Virus record (IMG/VR): IMGVR_UViG_3300034118_001520
Location: 1-48,306 of that record
Direction: 5' to 3' (one strand)
Source of the DNA: a virus
DNA: 48,306 nt
The position numbers and the translations under genes were made by a program. Position 1 is the first letter of the stretch; each line of letters starts with the position of its first letter. The notes beneath the pieces are model-generated. The model was not told the origin of the DNA. It saw only the letters and a program-made list of their open reading frames with translations, and made no database searches. Shown piece after piece: positions 15,444-24,900 of the stretch.

Positions 15444-15818
15444 ATGTCGACACGTAAAGTAAGCGTTGATACTGTCCGCGAAGAAATGCGGATGTTAAAT
15501 GAGGCGGCCAACAACACCGCCGAAACGGGCGTTGGAAACTGGATGTCGTCTGATTTTTGGACAATGGCTGGTTCGGCTGTGGCTAATCTTGTGGCTGTGG
15601 CTGTGCTTATTGGCTGGGTCAGCAACACAACAGCTGCTGAGCTGACGCAGGCGTTGACCGCCGTCGTGGGTGCGACGCAGGTCATTGTTGTGAACGCGGC
15701 ATTGGTGTGGAAGTATCTGTCGAACCGCAATCAACTGCGGGCGACTATCCTGAGCCATCGCTACCACTATTTGGAAGCGACCACCATTGAAAAAATGCGG
15801 ATGACCGCACAGCAATAA
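15444..15818 (+). CDS. two-helix membrane protein, holin-like
   Basis: This 124-aa protein has a soluble N-terminus of about 38 residues, then two hydrophobic helices at about 40-60 and 70-88, and a basic/aromatic C-terminus (RATILSHRYHYLEATTIEKM). Small class II holins have this topology, but here the N-terminus is longer than usual. TAGGAGG precedes ATG 15444 by 5 nt. The stop is 1 nt before the next start. It may work with the upstream LydA-like protein or be a virion membrane component. Confidence 0.5.
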   Translation: MSTRKVSVDTVREEMRMLNEAANNTAETGVGNWMSSDFWTMAGSAVANLVAVAVLIGWVSNTTAAELTQALTAVVGATQVIVVNAALVWKYLSNRNQLRATILSHRYHYLEATTIEKMRMTAQQ

Positions 15819-15819
15819 C

Positions 15820-16224
15820 ATGACAAACGGAGATCTCCAAAAGCGGGTCGATGCTTCGCCGCGTTTGTCGGCACTGCGGGATCGACTTACAAACGAGTTG
15901 GTGTTTCGGGCTGACAACTCAGTTCAGTTCGACCCGCTTTTGGTACTCGCGATTATTTCGTTGATGCTGCAGATTATCTATTACTGCCGAGAGTTGCGAA
16001 AACCCGACGAGATTAAACAAGACATCAAAGACATTCGATCGTTGCCCGCCCGCAAACTAATTCGTTTGCGGCGCCGGGCAAACCTTTTGTGGCGCGACTG
16101 TTGTGCGGACAAACAGGACAGCCGGCACGACGCTAACCCTATTTTGACGGCACTTTACGAACTGGGCGAGTCGGCTGATGACGCCACGCTGGACGAATTA
16201 ATCGAACTAGCGAAAGAACAATAA
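15820..16224 (+). CDS. single-helix membrane protein with charged C-terminus
   Basis: This 134-aa protein has a hydrophobic helix at about 39-56 (FDPLLVLAIISLMLQIIYYC) between a soluble N-terminus and a long charged C-terminus rich in Arg/Lys/Asp (KQDIKDIRSLPARKLIRLRR). It is the third membrane protein in a row and is followed closely by the matrixin gene. Family unknown; a spanin-like or regulatory role in lysis can be imagined but not shown. Confidence 0.5.
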   Translation: MTNGDLQKRVDASPRLSALRDRLTNELVFRADNSVQFDPLLVLAIISLMLQIIYYCRELRKPDEIKQDIKDIRSLPARKLIRLRRRANLLWRDCCADKQDSRHDANPILTALYELGESADDATLDELIELAKEQ

Positions 16225-16236
16225 AGGTGACACAGT

Positions 16237-17058
16237 ATGGCAAGGACGCCAAAAAAACAAAAAAACGAAATTCTCTCCGCTAATGAAACACTGAAAAAAC
16301 TCTTTGACCTTGGTTACTTTGGTGAAACACCGTGGGCGAAGGTTAAGACAATTCGCGGGGCCGATTTATCGCGGGCTGTAAAAGCCTATCAGGAGTTTAA
16401 CGGCCTGGAGCCGACCGGCGCCGTTGAGCCACGCACTGCTAGTCGCATTCACAGGCCGCGATGCGGGCTACCAGATTTTAATCTGACGGCGCCTGGCGGT
16501 GCTCCGTGCAAGTGGCTGCATAAAAAGATTACGTACTATCACGACATTACGCTTCCAGGCGTAACAGACGAGCAGGTTAAAGAAGCGTACGACATTGCTT
16601 TTTCGCAGTGGGCCGAAGTTTGCGATATTGAGCCGACCCGCGTTGACGGCTCAGATAAAGCAAACATTTATGCTCGATCAGGCGTTGGCCGTGCTAGCGG
16701 ATTAGATAACAAGGGCGGCACGCTGGCCTGGAGCGAATTACCGTGCGGCGTAACTGAAAACGTGCAATTAGATCAGATGTTCGACGAGGCCGAGCCGTGG
16801 TCATTTAATATGGCCGTAGCGGTGATCTGCCACGAACTTGGGCACGCGCTTGGTTTGCCACATTTAAATTCTGGCAATTTAATGGCGCCTTATTACGATC
16901 CAAATGTAACTGGCCCACAAAAGGGCGACATTAAAGAAATTGTCAAACTATACGGTAAGCGTAAAGAAAAATACGCAATTACAAAAGACGCTGCGCCGCA
17001 TATTCACGGTACATTAGTCATTAATGGGCGGCCGTACGTGCTCGTGCCGCAAACTTGA
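16237..17058 (+). CDS. matrixin metalloprotease with cysteine-switch propeptide
   Basis: This 273-aa protein follows the plan of a matrix metalloprotease zymogen. Residues 12-72 form a peptidoglycan-binding-like helical domain ending in the cysteine switch RPRCGLPD (73-80), where Cys76 can bind the catalytic zinc and block activity. The catalytic domain carries HELGHALGLPH (199-209), the full HExxHxxGxxH of matrixins, and the Met-turn at LMAPYY (Met216). There is no signal peptide, so it would depend on holin-type release or packaging. The expected role is proteolysis of envelope or S-layer protein, or virion maturation. The start follows AAGGTGA. Confidence 0.88.
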   Translation: MARTPKKQKNEILSANETLKKLFDLGYFGETPWAKVKTIRGADLSRAVKAYQEFNGLEPTGAVEPRTASRIHRPRCGLPDFNLTAPGGAPCKWLHKKITYYHDITLPGVTDEQVKEAYDIAFSQWAEVCDIEPTRVDGSDKANIYARSGVGRASGLDNKGGTLAWSELPCGVTENVQLDQMFDEAEPWSFNMAVAVICHELGHALGLPHLNSGNLMAPYYDPNVTGPQKGDIKEIVKLYGKRKEKYAITKDAAPHIHGTLVINGRPYVLVPQT

Positions 17059-17084
17059 TAGAATAACTGTTTTGGAGGTAACCT

Positions 17085-17363
17085 ATGACTGCGTTTCAAA
17101 TAGTAGCGAGTGTAGTGTTTGTTGCTGTAATGCTGGCGGCATACCGACAGCAGATTGCGTCGTTGCTGACTAAAACTGTCGGTGCAGAGAGGGCACCGGA
17201 AGTACAGCAATCGATCGCCGTTATGCTCGTTAACGATATCGTTGCGGTTACAAACCTGCGCGATAAACTTTCTGCCGAAGACTGCCCCGAAGGCGTTGAG
17301 GCGTGCACGAATCTTCTTCGCGTTATTGTTGAGCACAAGCAACCGTCGAAAGGTGTTGTATGA
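17085..17363 (+). CDS. small membrane-anchored protein
   Basis: This 92-aa protein has a single N-terminal hydrophobic helix (FQIVASVVFVAVMLAAY) and a soluble helical C-terminus with two cysteines (EDCPEGVEACTNLL). GGAGG lies 8 nt upstream of ATG 17085. Its end overlaps the next gene by 4 nt (ATGA). No family recognised; N-in, C-out anchoring is expected. Confidence 0.5.
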   Translation: MTAFQIVASVVFVAVMLAAYRQQIASLLTKTVGAERAPEVQQSIAVMLVNDIVAVTNLRDKLSAEDCPEGVEACTNLLRVIVEHKQPSKGVV

Positions 17364-17797
17364 AAAGGTTAGTTTGGTTGGCCGGTCTAGTACTGTTGGC
17401 CTCGTTTGCTGAGCCGTATATTCGCGGCACATATCAGCAGGCGCCGGTTGTTGTCGAAGACAGCAGCACTGACAAGACTGATCCGACAATCCAAAAATTG
17501 CTTGCCGACGCTGCAGCTGCTGACAAGGCGGACGTTCGCGGCATATACAAAGCATTACGGGCTGTCGTTAATCGCGATGCCGGCAAGCGCGTCGTAACGA
17601 CCGAGCAGTGGAGCGATCTGCAGGAGAACACGCTGCAACTCGCAATCACACAGGTGAATAAGTATCCAGGATTAGATGAGGCAATTGAGCAAGTATTTTT
17701 GACCACGCTCGGAACAGACGACGTGCTGCCGGGCAACGAACAGACGCGCTCAAAGATTGTTGAAGCGTGCGACGTCATCATTAACTCGGCCAAATAA
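17360..17797 (+). CDS. exported or anchored helical protein
   Basis: This 145-aa protein begins MKRLVWLAGLVLLASFAEPY, a short signal peptide or signal anchor, followed by an acidic linker (VVVEDSSTDKTDP) and a helical domain of about 105 residues. There is no lipobox Cys. It overlaps both neighbours (ATGA before, TAATG after). Its likely site is the outer face of the inner membrane. Function unknown. Confidence 0.5.
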   Translation: MKRLVWLAGLVLLASFAEPYIRGTYQQAPVVVEDSSTDKTDPTIQKLLADAAAADKADVRGIYKALRAVVNRDAGKRVVTTEQWSDLQENTLQLAITQVNKYPGLDEAIEQVFLTTLGTDDVLPGNEQTRSKIVEACDVIINSAK

Positions 17798-17922
17798 TGC
17801 CTTCGTTGTTTACACTTTTTGTTGTAGTATGTTTAGTTGCGTGGCTTGTCCTTATACTGCGAGGACAAGAACCGCCCGTGGCCCCGCAGTATTTACGTTG
17901 TATCCAAGTAAGGAGAGAATAC

Positions 17923-18309
17923 ATGGCAGATCTTTTAACATATGCGGTTGTCGTAGCACCGCCGACCGATTCTGACGTAGTAACACGCGTTTTCTCTGTT
18001 GACGTTAACGGTGAAAACAAGGGTGCGACTTCTTTTGCTGGCAACTCGGTTGATCTCGGCACAGTAACTGTTCCGCAGAACGCTGAGGTTGTCTTAACGC
18101 TCGTCGACGTTGACGATGCGGGTAACTCGTCGGTACCGGCATTTCACCGCTTCGTAGCGGTAGACACGCTGCCGCCGGGCCAGCCTGGTGGTTTTGTGAT
18201 CACGCTGGTTGGCGAAAAAGCAGCACCGGAAGTAACGCCGGAACCGGAAGTAACGCCGGAACCGGAAGTAACGCCGGAACCGGAAGTCACCCCTGACGCT
18301 GACGCTTGA
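17923..18309 (+). CDS. beta-rich extracellular-type protein with EVTPEP repeats; possible second start at 17797
   Basis: From ATG 17923, with AAGGAG 7 nt upstream, this encodes 128 aa: a fibronectin/Ig-like beta domain (residues 1-95: DVVTRVFSVDVNG, VVLTLVDVDDAGN, FHRFVAVDTLPPG) and a tail of EVTPEP repeats. The same frame is open further upstream to ATG 17797, which overlaps the previous stop (TAATG) and would add 42 residues with a strong membrane helix (FTLFVVVCLVAWLVLIL). Both starts look usable, giving soluble and membrane-anchored forms. The Pro/Glu tail suggests a spacer across an envelope. Confidence 0.5.
   Translation: MADLLTYAVVVAPPTDSDVVTRVFSVDVNGENKGATSFAGNSVDLGTVTVPQNAEVVLTLVDVDDAGNSSVPAFHRFVAVDTLPPGQPGGFVITLVGEKAAPEVTPEPEVTPEPEVTPEPEVTPDADA
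18226..18297 (+). repeat. 18-nt tandem repeats encoding EVTPEP
   Basis: Three near-perfect 18-nt units (18226-18243, 18244-18261, 18262-18279) and a diverged fourth encode repeated Pro-Glu-Val-Thr blocks at the C-terminus of the beta-rich protein. Such repeats expand and contract by slippage and make stiff extended spacers. Confidence 0.8.
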
Positions 18310-18324
18310 TTTTGGAGAGACGCC

Positions 18325-19350
18325 ATGGCTTTCGAAGAGAAGTTGTTTGCAAACGTCTATGACGTTGTGGCAGCATATGAAGCGGGCTTTTTGGGTGCAT
18401 TATGCGATCCCGAAAAAACAGCCCAGCTTCAGGCAGAAATTGCTGCTGCGGGCGGCCTTCCCGACGGAGCCATGGCGTGCTCTACCTTTGGCCTGGAAGA
18501 CTCAGGTAAAGACAAACTCAGCCTGACGTTTCTTGAAATTCTTAAACTGTACCCGGACTGTTTGCCGGGCGGAGCACAGGGGCGCGGCGACTGCGTAAGT
18601 TGGTCGACGCGTAACGCGTGCTTAACCACGATGTGCACAGACATCACAAGTGGGCAGCCTGACGAAGTTTCAGGCCGGCTTGAGGGTGCACCCGAGGTTA
18701 GTGACGAGGCACGCTTAAACGGCGTGTTGAGCACGGAAGCATTTTATAATTGGCGCCGGCACTCCGGCGACGGTTGGTTCTGCTCTGACGCTGTTAAAGT
18801 CGCGATGAACGACAGCGGCATGTGGCTGCGAAAAAAGTATGACGAAATTGGTGTAGATCTGACCCGTTACAGTTCGCGTAACGCGGGGCTGTATGGCAAT
18901 AAAACGCCGCCGGAAGCGTGGCGGCAAATCGGCAAAGATCATCTTATCCGCACAGCGACAGTGCTTCATACATATGAAGAACTCCGCGACATGCTGGCGA
19001 ACGGTTATGGGATTAGCTCGTGCGGTAGTGAGGGCTTTGAATCAAATCGTGACGCTAATGGCGTCAGCCGCCGCACAAAACAATGGGCGCACGCGATGGC
19101 GTATATCGCTGTAGACGACCGGCCGGAAATTATTAAACTCTACAAAGAACCGCTGGTGCTGGTCCAAAATTCTTGGGGTGATTGGAACGATGGTCCGAGA
19201 ATTATTTACGGTACAAACATCAGTATTCCCGTCGGCTCATTTTGGTCGCGATGGTCGGACATCAAGAATCGCGACATGATTGCGGTGTCTGGTGCGGCCG
19301 GTTGGCCGCCTAAGAAACTCAAGAGCTACGGCGCTCGCGGCAACATTTAA
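18325..19350 (+). CDS. papain-like cysteine protease (C1 fold)
   Basis: This 341-aa protein has the papain triad in order: GGAQGRGDCVSWST (oxyanion Gln85, nucleophile Cys90), QWAHAMAYIAVDD (His256), and VLVQNSWGDWNDGP (Asn282 within the typical NSWG). There is no obvious signal peptide or inhibitory propeptide, though the first 80 residues may act as one. Papain-like enzymes cut proteins; in phage they are rare compared with lysozymes. Placed 1.3 kb after the matrixin, it suggests a second protease acting on a protein-rich envelope or on virion proteins. GGAGAG precedes ATG 18325. Confidence 0.8.
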   Translation: MAFEEKLFANVYDVVAAYEAGFLGALCDPEKTAQLQAEIAAAGGLPDGAMACSTFGLEDSGKDKLSLTFLEILKLYPDCLPGGAQGRGDCVSWSTRNACLTTMCTDITSGQPDEVSGRLEGAPEVSDEARLNGVLSTEAFYNWRRHSGDGWFCSDAVKVAMNDSGMWLRKKYDEIGVDLTRYSSRNAGLYGNKTPPEAWRQIGKDHLIRTATVLHTYEELRDMLANGYGISSCGSEGFESNRDANGVSRRTKQWAHAMAYIAVDDRPEIIKLYKEPLVLVQNSWGDWNDGPRIIYGTNISIPVGSFWSRWSDIKNRDMIAVSGAAGWPPKKLKSYGARGNI

Positions 19351-19360
19351 CGAGGTTTTT

Positions 19361-19684
19361 ATGTTTAACTGGCTTTTTTGGTTATTAAGCCTTTTTACTG
19401 CGGCGGCGCCGGCCGACCCAAACTTTGTTCCCGCAGTGGCAGCCGAGGCCGCTTATGCGTCTTTGATTCACGTCGCGCCGGATACGGCACCAAAGCCGGA
19501 CACAAAAGACTGTAAGACATGTAACGGCACAGGCCGGGTCCGATCTGGCGATGGCCAGGGTTGGACAAAATGCCCCGACTGCGAAAACCGCACGGGCATG
19601 CGGGCTATTGACGCCCCGGCGGAAAAACTAACGGCACCCGGAAAAGGCTGGCCCGCTAGAAGTGTTTCGGCTGACGCCCAGTAA
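19361..19684 (+). CDS. exported DnaJ-type zinc-finger protein
   Basis: This 107-aa protein begins with a signal-like segment (MFNWLFWLLSLFTAAAPA) and carries CKTCNGTGRVRSGDGQGWTK followed by CPDC, one CxxCxGxG repeat of the DnaJ cysteine-rich type with a second CxxC. The zinc knuckle would bind protein or support folding. I chose ATG 19361, 10 nt after the protease stop region; a longer frame from 19280 runs inside the protease gene. The neighbour suggests a helper of the exported protease, which is inference. Confidence 0.55.
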   Translation: MFNWLFWLLSLFTAAAPADPNFVPAVAAEAAYASLIHVAPDTAPKPDTKDCKTCNGTGRVRSGDGQGWTKCPDCENRTGMRAIDAPAEKLTAPGKGWPARSVSADAQ

Positions 19685-19693
19685 GGAAATTAC

Positions 19694-20188
19694 ATGTCTG
19701 TCCAGAAAATTACTGGAAAGTGTTACACTTTCCGGGGGTTAAAGTTCTACGCTCAGAACGGCTTTGTTTGTCTTCATGACGAAGACACCGGCGATTTTTT
19801 TGTGCTAACCCGCAAAGAGTTTCTTTTGCGAGCGCAGGCACTGAGCGACGAAGCCAAGCGACTGCGGCACATTGCCGCCACAAACCCGAGTAAAGCTTCC
19901 TGGCTTTCCGCGGATCGCATGGATTTACAGCAGGCTATTGATAATATGGTGGCCTGCACCCAGGAGGCCCGCGAGCAGGGAGACCGAAATGACCCTGTAG
20001 TCGACGAGTGGTTTAGGCGACATCGCCCCGGCAAAAAGAGTAAGATATCTTTGGCCAGCGGTGCTAATTTTAATACGGCACTGCCCGGTGTTTTACCGAT
20101 CGGGAAAGATACTGGAAAGCACGTAACCCCGGACTTTACTGCCGGGCAATCCGCACCAAAGAAACTGATTTTGCCGGGAGATTTTTAA
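19694..20188 (+). CDS. conserved-looking phage protein of unknown function
   Basis: This 164-aa protein has a beta-hairpin N-terminal domain (TFRGLKFYAQNGFVCLHDED), a helical middle (EFLLRAQALSDEAKRLRHIA) and a Pro/Gly-rich C-terminus ending KKLILPGDF. No motif is recognised. AAGGAAAT lies 7 nt before ATG 19694, and the next gene follows after 1 nt. The neighbourhood of virion-type proteins suggests a structural or assembly role. Confidence 0.5.
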   Translation: MSVQKITGKCYTFRGLKFYAQNGFVCLHDEDTGDFFVLTRKEFLLRAQALSDEAKRLRHIAATNPSKASWLSADRMDLQQAIDNMVACTQEAREQGDRNDPVVDEWFRRHRPGKKSKISLASGANFNTALPGVLPIGKDTGKHVTPDFTAGQSAPKKLILPGDF

Positions 20189-20189
20189 T

Positions 20190-20582
20190 ATGGACATGAC
20201 CCCTAACGAGGCTTTTCGGCTCGGGTTCATTACCCGCTGCGCCGAAGAGGGTCTAAACGGCGATCAACTACAGCAGCGCATTAAACTGGCAGCTGAGAAA
20301 AAAGCCTACATGAACTACATTTTACCGACGCTGTTACTTGGCGGTGGTATTGGGCTTGCGAGCCAGGCACCTGGCGTGACGGGTACAGCACTTGGTCTGC
20401 CAGCTGCCGCCGGGCTGGGCATAGGTGCTGGCCTTGGTTACGGCGCGGCACGGGTTACAGAACCCGACATCTCAGCCGATGACATTAAAGCTATGGAACT
20501 TGCGGACACCTACAAGATCTACGCTGCCCGGGCTAAAGCTAACCGGAAAGCACAGAAATACCGACAAAGCAGGAGCATATGA
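20190..20582 (+). CDS. glycine-zipper small protein
   Basis: This 130-aa protein has an N-terminal helix (EAFRLGFITRCAEEGLNGDQ) of a type that recurs in virion proteins of large phages, followed by a Gly/Ala-rich hydrophobic section at about 45-92 (LLLGGGIGLASQAPG and AAAGLGIGAGLGYGAARV) and a basic C-terminal helix. It could insert into membranes as two glycine-zipper helices. The stop overlaps the next start (ATGA). Probably an internal virion protein, by analogy only. Confidence 0.5.
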   Translation: MDMTPNEAFRLGFITRCAEEGLNGDQLQQRIKLAAEKKAYMNYILPTLLLGGGIGLASQAPGVTGTALGLPAAAGLGIGAGLGYGAARVTEPDISADDIKAMELADTYKIYAARAKANRKAQKYRQSRSI

Positions 20583-20932
20583 GCACGCGTAAATATCACG
20601 CAGAAGTTGGTGGCGGCCAGCACGGGCAGCATGCTCTGAATTGGCCGGGCACGATGGACGGTTTTCCGGTTATTGGTAGTGATGCTGCACTTGGAAATCT
20701 TAAGCAGGATGAGGTTGAAAATCTTGAACTGCAGTACGACTTTAAGTCAAAAATGTTTGTTTTGTGGGACGAAAAGCAAAAAGCAGAGTTTGACGAGATA
20801 AACGATAAAATAGTAAACGGCTGGTATAGGCTGCTTAAACGCAGCGACCACTGGGACGAGGAAAATAATCATTACCGCGTCTGGTTAGAGTGGTTCCAGG
20901 TATACGGAATGTTGCCAACAAAAAAGAGTTGA
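20579..20932 (+). CDS. uncharacterised Trp-rich phage protein
   Basis: This 117-aa protein reads STRKYHAEVGGGQHGQHALN at its start and ends VWLEWFQVYGMLPTKKS, with six tryptophans. The composition suggests a compact globular fold. No family with a known job is recognised. It is coupled to the gene before it by ATGA and is followed after 3 nt by another glycine-zipper protein. Confidence 0.5.
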   Translation: MSTRKYHAEVGGGQHGQHALNWPGTMDGFPVIGSDAALGNLKQDEVENLELQYDFKSKMFVLWDEKQKAEFDEINDKIVNGWYRLLKRSDHWDEENNHYRVWLEWFQVYGMLPTKKS

Positions 20933-20935
20933 TGC

Positions 20936-21958
20936 ATGACTACGAAACACGCTGAAAATTTGGCCGAGTACGCCGAAGGTGCAAAATTTAACGTAGGCGT
21001 GCCGGCCGACTCGGAAGCCGCGCGGCCGTATCACCAGCAATACGGTAAAGAGTTAATAAATAGCGCTCTCTGGGGGCTTGGGCTTGGTGCTGGTGGTACG
21101 GCACTGTATCACCTTATTAATGGTGCTGGTTCTTCGCAGTTGTCTGAGTTACAAGGACTGCTGCACAACCCGTCTCCCGAAGCGGCCCCGCAAAAAAAGC
21201 AAAAAATCAGTAAACGGAAACAAGTAGCCAAAAAACAAGAGACCAGTTGGCTGCCGAAAAATATGACGATGCCGTCATTTAAGTTAGCCGCGGATGCGTC
21301 TGCCGGCGGACTAATGGCGAACTTTCAAGAATCGCTGTCGAAAAATTTAATCCCGACGCAATTTATCCCTTCTGCCATCTGGCCGACTTTTGACCCAAAT
21401 GCACCACCGAGTCTAAATACTGCACAGCACGGCTGGCGGCAAGCCGCGAACATTATTGCGGCGATGGGCGGTGGCTACGGCGGCATGCAACTTGTTAACT
21501 CGATGTCGGCTGATAAGCGTAAAAAAGATATTGAAGACGAAGTCGAAACGGCTCGCCGTGCTTACTTTAATGCGTTAACCGGCAAAGAAGCGGCGGAACT
21601 TGACAATGTTTACGCCTGTATGAAGCAAGCCGAAGCACCACCGGCACCTCCGGGCTTTTTCTCTCGTATGTCGCAGGGGTTGGGTTTGAGCAAACCAGGC
21701 GGGCCCGGAGCACTTGAAAATGCAGGGATTGCCGCCGCACGTACCGTACAAGAAACTGGCAACAATGCGTGGACCGCCGCTTTGTTAACTGCACTTGGCA
21801 CCGGCGCACTCGGGGCAAAGTACATGTATGACCAGACAAAGTCACGCACCAAGGCGGAGAATTTAATGCGGGCACGCAACTCGAAAGCCCGCCTGCAGGA
21901 ACTGAATCAAACGCCGTACGTAGATCCGGACGCACTCGCCGCCCTTTCAGGGAGGTAA
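20936..21958 (+). CDS. glycine-rich internal-virion/membrane-active protein
   Basis: This 340-aa protein begins MTTKHAENLAEYAEGAKFN, has a Gly/Leu hydrophobic helix at about 43-62 (SALWGLGLGAGGTALYHLI), a basic region (QKKQKISKRKQVAKKQE), a second hydrophobic part near 165-185 (NIIAAMGGGYGGMQLV), and a third near 280-300 (AALLTALGTGALGAKYM). It resembles the other glycine-zipper proteins in the window in plan rather than in sequence. It lies directly before the RNA polymerase gene, which begins 4 nt after its stop. Role inferred as ejected virion protein. Confidence 0.5.
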   Translation: MTTKHAENLAEYAEGAKFNVGVPADSEAARPYHQQYGKELINSALWGLGLGAGGTALYHLINGAGSSQLSELQGLLHNPSPEAAPQKKQKISKRKQVAKKQETSWLPKNMTMPSFKLAADASAGGLMANFQESLSKNLIPTQFIPSAIWPTFDPNAPPSLNTAQHGWRQAANIIAAMGGGYGGMQLVNSMSADKRKKDIEDEVETARRAYFNALTGKEAAELDNVYACMKQAEAPPAPPGFFSRMSQGLGLSKPGGPGALENAGIAAARTVQETGNNAWTAALLTALGTGALGAKYMYDQTKSRTKAENLMRARNSKARLQELNQTPYVDPDALAALSGR

Positions 21959-21961
21959 GCC

Positions 21962-24900
21962 GTGCTGCCCTTAAACGCGCCTCAAGAACAGCCCCGCGAA
22001 TTTGGCGATGTTCCCGCTTTGCGTCAAAGCATTTTTAACAATGCTTTGCAGAGTGCACAGAGCATCGAGCCAATTAAAAACGATCTGTACACGCTGCAAT
22101 TAAACGACGTAGCGTACGACGGCCCGGAAGCGTTTACCAAAGCCGATCAAAAGCGTGCTGTGCTTACACGCGGCAACCTGTCGCGAAAACTCCGTGGCAC
22201 ATGGACGCTGACGGATAACAAGACGAATACGCCCGTCGCCAATCGGCCCGTCACGTTAGCCAGTGTGCCGTACTTAACGGACTCCGGCACATTCGTGAAC
22301 AAGGGCGTCGAATACACGCTGGCTCATCAATTACGTTTGCGTCCCGGCGTGTTTACCAGACAAAAAGACAACGGCGAGTTAGAGGCCCACGTTAACACGC
22401 TTCCAGGTAAAGGCCGTTCGCACCGGTACTACTTAGACCCGCAAACTGGTGTGTTCAAAATTCAAATTGGGCAGGCGCAGATTCCGCTGATGCCGCTTTT
22501 GAAAACTCTTGGTGTCACAGACAAACAACTGCGTGATACCTGGGGTAACGAGATCACTGCTGTCAACATGCAGCAAGGTGACGCCGGAACACTCGACAAA
22601 CTTTATCAGCGCCTTGTGTACTCGCCAGATCCGAAAGCGGATGAACTGGCGAAGATCAAGGCTATTGCCACTGAGTTCAACAAAACAGAGTTCGACGAAG
22701 AAGTCACTAGTCGAACGCTGGGCAAGCCGTACAAAAATTTAACGCCTGACGCCATTCTCGACATCACGAAAAAACTGATTGCCGTTAATCGCAAAGAGGC
22801 GGACTCGGACGATCGAGACAGCATGGCGTTTCAGTCTGTGTTCGGCCCCGAGGACCTGCTGGCAGAGCGTTTCGTTAAAGACCGCTCGGTGCTGCGGCAA
22901 CTGCTCTGGAAAGCCACGGCAAAAAAATCTTTAGACCACATTCCGACTGGCGTGTTCAATAAGTCGATTCAGGCCGCTCTTTTAGGGTCCGGCCTTGGAT
23001 CAAGTCTTGAAGAAATCAACCCGGCCGAAATCTTTGACCACCAAACGCGCGTCACCCGGCTCGGCGAAGGCGGGATCGGCAGCATGGACGCCATCCCGGC
23101 CGAATCGCGCTCGGTGCAGCCAAGCCATTTCGGATTCATTGACTATTTGCGTACGCCGGAATCTGGCAAGGTCGGCGTGGACATGCGCTTTGCCGCCGGG
23201 GCACGAAAAAGCGGGAAAAACTTACATACGTTCGTAATCCCGGTGCGGAATGCAAACACCGGGAAAACCGAATACAAAACGCCGCAAGAACTTACGGACA
23301 TGCCGCTGATGTTCCCCGGTGAAGACAAGTCAGATCTTCCGATGGTTGCGGCACTAGTTGGCGGCAAGATTAAGTATGTACCGCGGAAAGACGCACAGTA
23401 CACCGTTCCGAACATGGACAACACTTTCTCGGCACTTACAAACATGGTGCCGATGAAGTCTATGGTCAAAGGGCAGCGCGTGATCATGGGCGCTCGAATG
23501 TTTACACAGGCTTTGCCGCTCGTAAACGCCGAAGCCCCGCTCGTACAGTCTGCTACAAATGACGACGAGAACATATCGCACGAAGATCTGATCGGCGCCA
23601 AGATGGGCACGGTTAAAGCAGACGAGCCTGCCGAGGTGCTACAGGTTACACCCGACAACATTGTTCTTCGGCTGCGTGACGGTACGAAAAAGACCGTCGA
23701 CTTGTACAACGACATGCCGTTTAATCGGAAGACGTTCTGGACGCAAAAAGCAGCCGTTCAGCCCGGCGACGTGATTAAACCCGGCCAGATTATCGCCACA
23801 AGCAACTTTACCGATAAGAGCGGAGCGGCAGCCCTCGGCATGAATATGCGTGTGGCGTATGTGCCTTTCCGCGGCAAGAACTACGAAGACGCCATCGTGA
23901 TCTCGGAATCCGCGGCCAAGCGCCTAACGTCTGAGCACATGTACCAGAACGAGGCCGAGTGGGACGACAACACGCACGTCGGTAAAAAGGCGTTTGTCAG
24001 TCTGTTTCCCAGTGAGTACGACAAAAAACTGCTCGATAACTTTGACGACCAGGGCGCGATCAAAAAAGGCACGACCGTCAACTTCGGCGACCCGTTAGTG
24101 CTAGTCGCCAAAAAGAAAGAACAGGTGTACGGAAAAGTGCACCGCGGCCGGGCAGGTAGTTTCTCGAATGACACGCTGACCTGGGACCATCATTCGCCAG
24201 GTATTGTCACTGACGTCGAGCACACAAAGAAGGGCGTGTCCGTGGTTGTAAAGAGCCAGGCCCAGATGGAGTCGGGCGATAAGTTAACTGGTCGCTACGG
24301 GGATAAGGGCGTCATTGCGGAAGTTGTGCCGGATAATCAAATGCCGCACGACAAAGACGGCAACCCATTTGAAGTGCTTGTCAGCCCGCTTGGTTTAATT
24401 TCACGCGTGAACCCTGCCCAGATTATTGAAGCAGCGTTGGGTAAAGTCGCGGCTAAGACCGGTAAACCGTACAAGATCAAAGATTTCGACAGTGAGAAAG
24501 ACCTGGTCGAGTTTGCACAGCAGGAACTCGCCAAGCACGGGTTATCTGACACCGAAGAAGTTATTAACCCAGAGAGCGGCCATAAAATTCCTGGAATATT
24601 AACTGGCCAGCGGTTTTTCATGAAACTGCACCACACGGCTGAATCCAAAGGCCAGGGCCGAGCGATGGCGGGTTATACAGCCGAAGGTACACCGGCCAAA
24701 GGCGGCTCTGAGGGTGCAAAGCGTGTCGGCATGCTGGAACTGGGGGCTTTGCTTTCGCACGGTGCTGGCAAAGTAATCCGCGACGCCAAGATGGTACGTG
24801 GCCAAGCGAACCCTGAGTACTGGTCGCAATTCATGGCCGGGTATGACGCTCCGCTGCCCAAGGTTCCACACGTGTATGAGAAGTTCGTAAATCAATTAAA

